Of a stretch of 5,483 bases of DNA, positions 1-4,910 are shown piece by piece; position 1 is the stretch's first letter, and each line of letters opens with the position of its first letter. Source of the DNA: Clostridiales bacterium (GTDB lineage Bacteria; Bacillota; Clostridia; Christensenellales; CAG-138). Where the stretch lies: NCBI GenBank assembly GCA_003486785.1, contig DNFZ01000029.1, positions 1 through 5,483 on the forward strand, written 5' to 3'. The notes under the pieces are model-generated. The model searched no databases, was not told the origin of the DNA, and saw only the letters and a list, made by a program, of their open reading frames with translations. The translations under genes were made by a program, and so were the position numbers.

Positions 1-529
1 CGATGGCGCGCAGATTTGCCTCGATGAGATGCTTCTTATGCGAAGGCACCGTCTGCGCTAGCGCCTGCTGCGTCTCTTCCTCCGAGAGCAGGAGGCAGTC
101 TTCCAAGAAAGCGCCGAGCAAAATCATGTTGGAAAGCCCCTCCAGATGCTCGTCCGCTGCAAGCCGCGTGGCCGGCAGCGCACGATAGGAAACATCTGTC
201 CGCGCGCGCGCATCAGGGATCAGCGACGCGTCCAGCACGATCGTTCCGCCGGGCCGCACCTTCTGCTCATAGGCTGAAAACGAAGGCAGATTCATGGCGA
301 TCAGCACATCCGGCTCGCTCACAATCGGCGATCCAATCGGTCCGTCGCTGAGGATCACCGCGCAGTTGGCGGTGCCCCCGCGCATCTCCGGCCCGTAGGA
401 CGGCAGCCATGTGACCTGCTTGCCTTTCAATACCCCCGCGTAGGCGATGAGTTTTCCCAAAAAGAGCACGCCCTGGCCGCCAAATCCGGCGATGAGTATG
501 CGCATGGTTTTGTTGTTTTCCTGCATCAT
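1..529 (-). CDS. korC: 2-oxoacid:ferredoxin oxidoreductase, gamma subunit (3' end outside window)
   Basis: About 176 residues are visible, starting at the tandem ATG-ATG at 529-524 and open to the left edge. The family is normally about 180-190 residues, so little is missing. The N-terminus carries the glycine-rich GFGGQG motif (residues 15-20) and, at about 44-56, SYGPEMRGGTANC, both hallmarks of the pyruvate/ketoisovalerate oxidoreductase gamma domain. In this family the gamma subunit helps form the CoA-binding and reaction chamber of the complex; it acts in the cytoplasm with the three genes upstream. A purine-rich GGAAGGGA lies 5-6 nt before the first ATG. An internal ATG at 505-503 (residue 9) just before the conserved core is an alternative start with weaker support. 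It is the last visible gene of the operon, 18 nt after korB. The identification comes from motifs and neighbours. The substrate cannot be told from this subunit. Confidence 0.93.
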   Translation of the reverse strand, partial: MMQENNKTMRILIAGFGGQGVLFLGKLIAYAGVLKGKQVTWLPSYGPEMRGGTANCAVILSDGPIGSPIVSEPDVLIAMNLPSFSAYEQKVRPGGTIVLDASLIPDARARTDVSYRALPATRLAADEHLEGLSNMILLGAFLEDCLLLSEEETQQALAQTVPSHKKHLIEANLRAI

Positions 530-547
530 TCGCTTCCCTTCCTTTCG

Positions 548-1303
548 CTAGGTTCGATCTATGTTCACTGCGCTCTTGTCCCTGTAAACACCGAGCGGAT
601 AATAGGGAATCATGTCGCTGTCCATCCACCGGAGCGCGTCCTTCGGCGTTTTCCCCCAGTTTGTTGGGCAGGCGGAGAGCACTTCCACCAGTGAAAACCC
701 CTTGCCCTCGACCTGATTGCGAAAGGCCTTCTCAACGGCCTTCTTTGCAGCCAACACATTCTTGGGTGAGTTTGCCGCAACGCGCGCGATGTATTCCGGC
801 GCGTCCAGCTGGGCAAGCATTTCGCAGACCTTCACCGGCAGGCCGCACAGCGCTTCGCTGCGCCCGTAAGGCGATGTCTGCGTCACCTGCCCCGGCAGCG
901 AAGTCGGCGCCATCTGTCCGCCGGTCATGCCGTAGACCGCGTTATTGACGAATATGATGGTGATGTTTTCGCCGCGTGCAGCCGCGTGAACCGCCTCCGC
1001 CATGCCGATGCTCGCAAGATCGCCGTCCCCCTGATACGTAAACACGATGGTTTCGGGGTTTGCGCGTTTGAGCCCGGTTGCAACGGCGGGCGCGCGTCCG
1101 TGCGCGGCAACCGTCATATCCAGATTGAAGTAATTGTATGCCAATACCGAGCAGCCGACGGGAGCGATGCCGATGGTGCGCCCCTCGATGCCCAGCGCGT
1201 CGATTGCCTCCGCCACCAGCCGGTGGATGATGCCGTGTGTGCATCCCGGGCAATAGTGCGTCTGCGTGGCGGTCATGGCGTGCGGACGATTTGTTGCGCT
1301 CAT
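548..1303 (-). CDS. korB: 2-oxoacid:ferredoxin oxidoreductase, beta subunit (TPP-binding)
   Basis: This 251-residue protein is the thiamine pyrophosphate (TPP) binding beta subunit. The complex oxidatively decarboxylates a 2-oxoacid with CoA, giving acyl-CoA, CO2 and reduced ferredoxin. The TPP/Mg motif is clear: GDGD at residues 92-95, followed by NN at 120-121. Cysteines at C18 and C21 (CPGC), C51 (VGCS) and C212 (ACPT) match the four positions that hold the proximal 4Fe-4S cluster in this family. The length is normal and it appears intact. The start at 1303 has a GAGGAGG sequence 4 nt upstream. The start codon overlaps the korA stop as ATGA (1303-1300), which suggests translational coupling. 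The HYCPGCTHGIIHRLVAEAID stretch resembles subunits often annotated as 2-oxoisovalerate or 2-oxoglutarate oxidoreductase in Clostridia (from memory, not a search). Subunit identity is secure; substrate is not. Confidence 0.95.
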   Translation of the reverse strand: MSATNRPHAMTATQTHYCPGCTHGIIHRLVAEAIDALGIEGRTIGIAPVGCSVLAYNYFNLDMTVAAHGRAPAVATGLKRANPETIVFTYQGDGDLASIGMAEAVHAAARGENITIIFVNNAVYGMTGGQMAPTSLPGQVTQTSPYGRSEALCGLPVKVCEMLAQLDAPEYIARVAANSPKNVLAAKKAVEKAFRNQVEGKGFSLVEVLSACPTNWGKTPKDALRWMDSDMIPYYPLGVYRDKSAVNIDRT

Positions 1304-2364
1304 ATTGCCTCCTCGTCAGCCGCCCGTTCAATAGCAGCCAGCACCTCTTCCGGCGAGGGAATCACCCCGCCCACGCGGGAGATCAGCGTCACAGGCCGCG
1401 TGCAGCGAATCGCAAGCTCGATGTCCGTCATCATCTGCCCCATAGACATCTCGACGGATAGAAACCGCTTGACCGTGCCTGCCGCCTGCCTGAGCGCTTC
1501 CGTCGGAAACGGCCAGAGCGTAATCGGACGGATCAAGCCCGCGCGGATGCCCTTTGCGCGCGCCGCTGCCACCGCGTTTTTTGAGACGCGCGCCGAGATG
1601 CCGTAGGCAACTAAGCAGATCTCGGCATCCTCCATACAGTAGGCTTCAAAATCCGTCTCCCGCTCTTGCACTAGCTTGTATCGCGCAAATCGTGAGAGAT
1701 TTTTCTCTTCCAGCTCAGCGGGCGAGAGATACAGGGAGGTGATGATGTTCTTTTCCCGTTTTCCCTGCGTACCCGTGAGCGCCCATGGTTTTTCAACCGG
1801 CATTGGTGTGGGCGTCTCCAGTACAACCGGCTCCATCATCTGCCCGATCGTACCATCGGAGAGAATCATCACGGTCATGCGGTATTGGTCCGCAAGGTCA
1901 AAACCGCGCTGCGTGAGGCTTGCCATCTCCTGCACGCTTGCGGGCGCCAGCACGATATTGCGAAAGTCCCCGTGCCCGCCGCCGCGCGTGGCCTGCATGT
2001 AGTCCGCCTGCGATGGTTGTATGCCGCCAAGTCCCGGGCCCGCGCGCTGCACGTTGACCACAAGCGCGGGCAAGTCGCTCCCGGCAAGATAGGATAGCCC
2101 CTCGCTCTTGAGCGATATGCCGGGGCTCGAGGAGCTGGTCATCACCCTTTTTCCCGCCGCGCTCGCACCATATACCATGTGAATCGCGCCGATTTCGCTC
2201 TCCGCCTGCAAAAACACACCGCCCACCTGCGCCATGCGCTTGGATAAGTACGCGCCGATCTCCGTCTGCGGCGTGATGGGATAGCCGAAATAATGCCTGC
2301 ATCCCGCGAGGACCGCCGCTTCGGCCAGCGCCTCGTTGCCTTTCATCAAAACAGTTTCTGCCAT
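1300..2364 (-). CDS. korA: 2-oxoacid:ferredoxin oxidoreductase, alpha subunit (VorB/KorA-like)
   Basis: This 354-residue protein is of normal length for the separate alpha subunit. The N-terminal pyrimidine-binding domain (about 1-240) shows FGYPITPQTE (26-35), QAESE (53-57; a glutamate here usually contacts the TPP aminopyrimidine), TSSSSPGISLKSEG (76-89) and RAGPGLGGIQPSQAD (107-121). A transketolase C-terminal-like domain follows (about 245-350, with SVEMSMGQM near 310). It pairs with the beta subunit to form the TPP active site. The ATG at 2364 follows the purine-rich GAGGGGGAGA, and the gene begins 12 nt after korD ends. The GGIQPSQADYMQATRGGGHGD stretch resembles proteins commonly labelled 3-methyl-2-oxobutanoate dehydrogenase subunit VorB in Clostridia, so branched-chain 2-oxoacids are plausible; 2-oxoglutarate is the main alternative. 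The symbol korA is used for the family, not as proof of substrate. Confidence 0.94.
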   Translation of the reverse strand: MAETVLMKGNEALAEAAVLAGCRHYFGYPITPQTEIGAYLSKRMAQVGGVFLQAESEIGAIHMVYGASAAGKRVMTSSSSPGISLKSEGLSYLAGSDLPALVVNVQRAGPGLGGIQPSQADYMQATRGGGHGDFRNIVLAPASVQEMASLTQRGFDLADQYRMTVMILSDGTIGQMMEPVVLETPTPMPVEKPWALTGTQGKREKNIITSLYLSPAELEEKNLSRFARYKLVQERETDFEAYCMEDAEICLVAYGISARVSKNAVAAARAKGIRAGLIRPITLWPFPTEALRQAAGTVKRFLSVEMSMGQMMTDIELAIRCTRPVTLISRVGGVIPSPEEVLAAIERAADEEAI

Positions 2365-2376
2365 CTTCTCCCCCTC

Positions 2377-2583
2377 TTATCGCTCCAGCGTAATCACGCA
2401 GTCCGGACACATCAGCGCGCAAAACCCGCAGCCGGTGCAGCGGGACTCGTCCATCATCTGCGCGGGTGCGTGTCCCTTGTGGTTGATCGTGTCTGTGTCG
2501 ATGCGGAGGATTTTCTTTGGGCAGGCGTCCACGCAAAGGCCGCAGCCCTTGCAGTTTTCCGCTTGAATGCTCCAATGTGCCAT
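2377..2583 (-). CDS. korD: 2-oxoacid:ferredoxin oxidoreductase, delta subunit (2x[4Fe-4S] ferredoxin)
   Basis: This is a 68-residue bacterial-type ferredoxin with two full CxxCxxCxxxCP motifs: C11-C14-C17-C21-P and C49-C52-C55-C59-P. Each binds one 4Fe-4S cluster; one extra cysteine lies at C62. It carries electrons from the TPP site to external ferredoxin and is the first gene of the operon. I chose the ATG at 2583 (MAHWSIQ) because it follows AGGAGA, although the 11-nt spacing is rather long, and because this length fits stand-alone delta subunits. The frame stays open to an ATG at 2694, but those 37 extra residues (rich in P, F, L and S) look nothing like a ferredoxin and have no good ribosome binding site. 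The stop is 12 nt before korA. High confidence in function, slightly less in the exact start. Confidence 0.93.
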   Translation of the reverse strand: MAHWSIQAENCKGCGLCVDACPKKILRIDTDTINHKGHAPAQMMDESRCTGCGFCALMCPDCVITLER

Positions 2584-2808
2584 GTATGCTCTTTCTCCTG
2601 CTGTGTTGTCGGATGCAAACGTGCTGCATCTCTCCGGCAAAAGGATTAAAAACGGAAGGAATGATTGCTGTGCCGCCGGATTGCTAGGCATCATACAACT
2701 CTTTTTTCAACGAATCCTCAATTGGTTAGTACTACTAACTAATTGGCGAAAGAAGACCGTTGGTTTGAAGCAAGACCGCCCCCTTCACTGCGCATTTGGT
2801 TAGTAGTC
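2584..2808 (-). promoter_or_regulatory. Long 5' leader of the korDABC operon
   Basis: About 225 nt separate the predicted transcription start (near 2808) from the korD ATG, and I see no convincing gene in it. It contains the downstream palindrome O1 (2719-2745), a run of A (minus strand) near 2702-2707, and the korD Shine-Dalgarno AGGAGA (2594-2599). No intrinsic terminator or recognisable riboswitch was seen. A second weak start signal may exist downstream of O1 (TTGAGG then TATGAT with a 20-nt spacer), which would give a shorter leader. Confidence 0.5.
2719..2745. promoter_or_regulatory. Palindromic operator O1 of the kor operon
   Basis: The core GTTAGTA-C-TACTAAC (2725-2739) is a perfect 15-bp palindrome. 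Symmetry continues outward through AATT on both sides, giving 27 bp with a single mismatched pair (g2724/t2740). The core contains TAGTACTACTA, which fits TNGTNNNACNA, the consensus reported for FadR-type GntR repressors; a MarR-type dimer would also suit a site of this shape. The 20 bp at 2722-2741 recur at 2796-2815 with two differences. No regulator gene is visible in the window, so the protein is unknown. Confidence 0.72.
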
Positions 2809-2813
2809 CTAAC
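2799..2813. promoter_or_regulatory. Palindromic operator O2 at the kor transcription start
   Basis: GTTAGTAGTCCTAAC is an imperfect copy of O1 with six of seven arm pairs complementary. It begins right beside the -10 box (2815-2820) and covers the predicted start point, a classic place for a repressor to block RNA polymerase. Its centre lies 74 bp from that of O1, about seven helical turns, so proteins on the two sites would face the same side of the DNA. Binding is inferred, not shown. Confidence 0.68.
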
Positions 2814-2814
2814 T

Positions 2815-2843
2815 ATTATAGCCCTTTGCTTCGCTTTTCGCAA
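2815..2843 (-). promoter_or_regulatory. Sigma-A type promoter of the korDABC operon
   Basis: On the minus strand the -35 box TTGCGA (2843-2838, four of six consensus bases) is separated by exactly 17 nt from a perfect TATAAT -10 box (2820-2815). Transcription should start near 2808. It sits just downstream of the murI terminator, so the kor operon is probably transcribed independently of murI. Confidence 0.75.
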
Positions 2844-2849
2844 TCGCGT

Positions 2850-2880
2850 TAAAAAAAGAAGCAGGTCTTACCTGCCTCTT
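2850..2880 (-). terminator. Intrinsic terminator of murI
   Basis: On the minus strand GCAGGT and ACCTGC pair around a 3-nt AAG loop. The stem extends past one mismatch by four further pairs and is followed by a run of seven T (2857-2851). It begins about 9 nt after the murI stop codon. It separates murI from the kor promoter, whose -35 box begins only a few nucleotides further on. Confidence 0.85.
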
Positions 2881-2889
2881 GTCTACGTG

Positions 2890-3726
2890 CTAATCGCGAA
2901 TTTTTATGAAATCAAGGAATTCAAACTCGACATGCTCGACGCGGTCAGAGATATCGCTCCCTAAAAAAAGCTTTGCGGTCGCGGCAAAATCCTCCGCGCT
3001 GTCGCTGGCGTAATAGCGGCGCAGCCCTTTGCGGGACGGATCGTTGAGCCGGCTCTGTTCAGACAGCAGCGCCGCAGCCGCGCGCGCCGCCTCCTCGCCG
3101 GTGTCAATAAGTGTCACGTCCGCTCCCATATAATCCGAAATTACATCCATCAAGAGCGGATAGTGCGTGCAGCCGAGCACGAGGGTGTCTACACCCGCCG
3201 CCTTGACGGGGGCGAGATATTCCTCCACCACGCGCTCGGTGACCAGGTCTCCGCGGTGTACGCGGCCGTCCTCCACGAGCGGAACGAGCAGCGGGCAGGC
3301 CTTCGCGGTGAGCCTAGCCTCCGGCAAAACCGCGCGAATCGCCGCTTCATATGCGCTGCTTCGGATGGTCGCCTTGGTGCCGATCACGCCGATTTTGCCC
3401 GATTTGGTCGCGTTGACAGCGGCCCTTGCCGCAGGCTGCACCACGCCGAGGATGGGCAGATCGTTTTCGCGCTCCAGCACATCCAGCGCGGTGGTGCTCA
3501 CCGTGCCGCAGGCGATGACGATCGTTTTTAAGTCAAAGCTGCGCAGGAAAGCGACATCCTGCCGCGCATAGCGCACGATGGTATCCGCGGAACGCCCGCC
3601 GTAAGGCACGCGCCCTGTATCGCCAAAATACACGATGTCCTCACCGGGCAACAGGCGGATCATCTGGCGCACGCAGGTCAGCCCGCCCATGCCGGAATCG
3701 AACACGCCGATGGGTCTTGTATCCAT
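2890..3726 (-). CDS. murI: Glutamate racemase
   Basis: This 278-residue cytoplasmic enzyme interconverts L- and D-glutamate and supplies D-Glu for peptidoglycan. PIGVFDSGMGG (5-15) gives the catalytic aspartate and the conserved serine of the first half-domain. VYFGDTGRVPYGGRS (32-46) is the usual second motif. The two catalytic cysteines are C73 (IACGTVST) and C186 (LGCTHYPLL), the latter followed by the conserved T187 and H188. Length is normal for the family. I chose the ATG at 3726 because GAGGTG (3736-3731) sits 6 nt upstream and the conserved core begins at once. An in-frame ATG at 3756 would add ten residues but lies inside a terminator hairpin. Odd point: the residue after C73 is Gly, where most MurI have Asn. 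It has its own promoter and a terminator on each side, so it is probably transcribed alone. Confidence 0.96.
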   Translation of the reverse strand: MDTRPIGVFDSGMGGLTCVRQMIRLLPGEDIVYFGDTGRVPYGGRSADTIVRYARQDVAFLRSFDLKTIVIACGTVSTTALDVLERENDLPILGVVQPAARAAVNATKSGKIGVIGTKATIRSSAYEAAIRAVLPEARLTAKACPLLVPLVEDGRVHRGDLVTERVVEEYLAPVKAAGVDTLVLGCTHYPLLMDVISDYMGADVTLIDTGEEAARAAAALLSEQSRLNDPSRKGLRRYYASDSAEDFAATAKLFLGSDISDRVEHVEFEFLDFIKIRD

Positions 3727-3736
3727 GCTACACCTC
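3727..3736 (-). promoter_or_regulatory. Ribosome binding site that sets the murI start
   Basis: GAGGTG (3736-3731, minus strand) ends 4 nt before the ATG at 3726, with its GAGG core 6 nt away. The upstream in-frame ATG at 3756 has no such signal and would be sequestered in the terminator stem, so the shorter reading is preferred. Confidence 0.75.
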
Positions 3737-3742
3737 AAACGT

Positions 3743-3771
3743 AAAAAAACGGACAAGCGCGGCTTGCCCGT
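3743..3771 (-). terminator. Intrinsic terminator inside the murI leader (possible attenuator)
   Basis: Minus-strand ACGGGCAAG and CTTGTCCGT form a 9-bp stem with one G-U pair and a CCGCG loop, directly followed by seven T (3749-3743). It lies between the murI promoter and the murI ATG, only 17 nt before the start codon. On the plus strand the same stem has an A-C mismatch and lacks a clean T-run, so it should work for leftward transcription only. Confidence 0.8.
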
Positions 3772-3801
3772 TTCGAATCGTGCCGAGAAATCGCAACATT
3801 G

Positions 3802-3830
3802 ATTATATCATAGTTCCGTACGCTTGACAC
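3802..3830 (-). promoter_or_regulatory. Promoter of murI
   Basis: The minus strand has a perfect TATAAT (3807-3802) preceded by TGA, giving an extended -10 (TGATATAAT). A -35-like GTGTCA (3830-3825, four of six) lies 17 nt upstream. Transcription should start near 3795, about 70 nt before the murI ATG and about 24 nt before the leader terminator stem. Confidence 0.72.
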
Positions 3831-3998
3831 GCAAAACAGCGCCTGGATGCCCGGCGCCGCTCAAAACACGGATGGCTCCCGCCGAGGCTGTTAGGCCACG
3901 CATGAGTCAGCCGTGCAATTTCCCCGTATATACGAAGGTGCTCCTGGCAGATGATGCTTGCCTTCGCACCGCGCATGTAGTACCCTAACAACATAAAA
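3831..3998. other. Intergenic region between divergent murI and HAD gene, rich in inverted repeats
   Basis: I see no gene here. It contains a strong hairpin at 3839-3857 (GCGCC/GGCGC arms, two further G-C pairs past one mismatch, ATG loop). A possible three-way fold lies at about 3877-3916 (CACG/CGTG closing, GCTG/CAGC inside). Another inverted repeat, CGAAGG/CCTTCG, spans 3933-3966. None is followed by a T-run. I could not recognise a known RNA family, and no good promoter for the plus-strand gene was found. Confidence 0.4.
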
Positions 3999-4730
3999 AT
4001 GAAAAAAGGCTGGTTAAAAATATTGATCGCGTCCCCAAAAAAATACGAATATTTGCTCTTCGACATAGACAATACGATCATGGACTTCACAGCAGGTGAA
4101 AAGACCGCGCTGTTTCTGACGATGGAGGAGTTTGGCATTTCTCTTGCGCAAACGGATTATCAAAAATATCTAGCGGTAAACAAAGCCGCTTGGTCGCGCT
4201 TTGAAGCGGGCGAGCTGGACAGCATCGACGTACAGCGCGTGAGGTTTGAAGACTTTGCCGCGCATCTCGGGCGCGATGTCGCGCAGGCGACGGACATGAA
4301 CGCGCGGTATGTGGAAAATCTGGGCGAGCAGGCGATCCTCTTCGATGGCGCGGCGGAGTTGCTCGAACGCCTCTCGCGCCGCTATCAGCTCGCCATCGCC
4401 ACCAACGGGCTTTCGCTGGTGCAGCGCGCGCGGCTCGCCAAGGCCGGCATACTGCCGCTGTTTCGCGGCGTTTTTATCTCGCAGGAGATGCGCGTTCCAA
4501 AGCCGGACAAGGCGTATTTTGAGTTGATTTTCGCCTTCTTCGGGGACGAAGCGCGCGAAAAATATCTCATGATCGGCGATTCGCTCTCGGCGGACATTCA
4601 AGGCGGCATCAACGCCGGGATCGATACCTGCTGGTATCGCCCCGCGGGAGAGGCTCTGCCCGCCGATATCGCGCCAACCTATACCATAGACGGGTATGCG
4701 GAGCTGCTCGCGCTGCTTTTGCCCGGCTAA
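3999..4730 (+). CDS. HAD-superfamily hydrolase, YjjG-like (probable 5'-nucleotidase)
   Basis: This 243-residue protein has all four HAD motifs. Motif I is FDIDNT (nucleophile D22, acid D24). Motif II is ATNG (T135). Motif III is the lysine in RVPKPDK (K168). Motif IV is GDSLSADIQGG (D194, D199). A helical cap domain lies between motifs I and II (about residues 30-115), the C1-cap arrangement. The DIDNTIMDF start and the overall layout resemble YjjG, which removes phosphate from pyrimidine nucleoside monophosphates and noncanonical nucleotides; other phosphomonoesters remain possible. The start is uncertain. The ATG at 3999 has no Shine-Dalgarno sequence, and residues 1-13 precede the KKYEYLLFDID stretch where relatives usually begin. 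A TTG at 4023 (residue 9) preceded by AAAAAAGG is an alternative. The nucleoside phosphorylase downstream supports a salvage role. Confidence 0.87.
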   Translation: MKKGWLKILIASPKKYEYLLFDIDNTIMDFTAGEKTALFLTMEEFGISLAQTDYQKYLAVNKAAWSRFEAGELDSIDVQRVRFEDFAAHLGRDVAQATDMNARYVENLGEQAILFDGAAELLERLSRRYQLAIATNGLSLVQRARLAKAGILPLFRGVFISQEMRVPKPDKAYFELIFAFFGDEAREKYLMIGDSLSADIQGGINAGIDTCWYRPAGEALPADIAPTYTIDGYAELLALLLPG

Positions 4731-4897
4731 AACGCAACAAACAGAAATCAATCGACTTGCTCAGGATGGGCTGCCCGACAACCGAATGCATCGGCTAGAG
4801 CAAACGCTCGCGCAGGTTGCGCTGCGAATGCAAAGCGTTCCGCCTATGGCTTTTTCATTCGGCTTGCGGTAAGATAGGAAAACTCTACCAGGAATTC
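4731..4897. other. Intergenic region before ppnP with nested inverted repeats
   Basis: No gene is seen. Three nested inverted repeats share one axis: CCGAATG (4782-4788) with CATTCGG (4856-4862), AACGCT (4803-4808) with AGCGTT (4834-4839), and GCGCA/TGCGC (4810-4822, 3-nt loop). An alternative pairing, AAAGC (4832-4836) with GCTTT (4849-4853) just before TT, could act as a weak terminator for the HAD gene. A weak -10-like TAAGAT lies at 4870-4875 without a good -35 box. Confidence 0.4.
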
Positions 4898-4903
4898 AGG
4901 AGG
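4898..4903 (+). promoter_or_regulatory. Strong ribosome binding site of ppnP
   Basis: AGGAGG, a full match to the anti-Shine-Dalgarno core, lies 7 nt before the ATG at 4911. It fixes this start and predicts efficient translation, in contrast to the HAD gene upstream, which has none. Confidence 0.85.
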
Positions 4904-4910
4904 ACATCAG

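Noticed and set aside
267..629. Minus-strand ORF of 120 codons over the korC/korB junction
   Set aside because: It overlaps korC in another frame; the korC frame has the GFGGQG and MRGGTANC motifs, whereas this one has low-complexity R, H and Q-rich sequence with no motif.
986..1606. Plus-strand ORF of 206 codons opposite korB and korA
   Set aside because: It is antisense to two genes with clear catalytic motifs; long shadow ORFs are common in GC-rich DNA, and no ribosome binding site or domain was seen.
1898..2629. Minus-strand ORF of 243 codons over korA and korD
   Set aside because: It is a different frame of the same region, R, G and H-rich, without motifs; korA and korD frames carry the conserved residues.
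2584..2694. 37-residue N-terminal extension of KorD from the ATG at 2694
   Set aside because: The extension is not ferredoxin-like and has no ribosome binding site; MAHW at 2583 has AGGAGA upstream and gives the normal length.
2739..2795. 18-codon upstream ORF in the kor leader (minus strand)
   Set aside because: It has no proper Shine-Dalgarno, begins about 13 nt from the predicted transcription start, and its composition (Gly/Ser-rich) is uninformative.
3727..3756. Upstream murI start adding ten residues
   Set aside because: The ATG lies in the stem of a terminator and lacks a ribosome binding site; the ATG at 3726 has GAGGTG and begins at the conserved core.
3727..3998. T-box or other known riboswitch upstream of murI
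   Set aside because: The leader from the predicted start is only about 70 nt, and I saw no T-box sequence or other recognisable aptamer core.
3803..4138. Minus-strand ORF of 111 codons upstream of murI
   Set aside because: Its first half is antisense to the HAD motif I region and its last part runs into the murI promoter; no domain or ribosome binding site was seen.
4170..4751. Minus-strand ORF of 193 codons opposite the HAD gene
   Set aside because: It is antisense to HAD motifs II-IV, R and E-rich without recognisable features.
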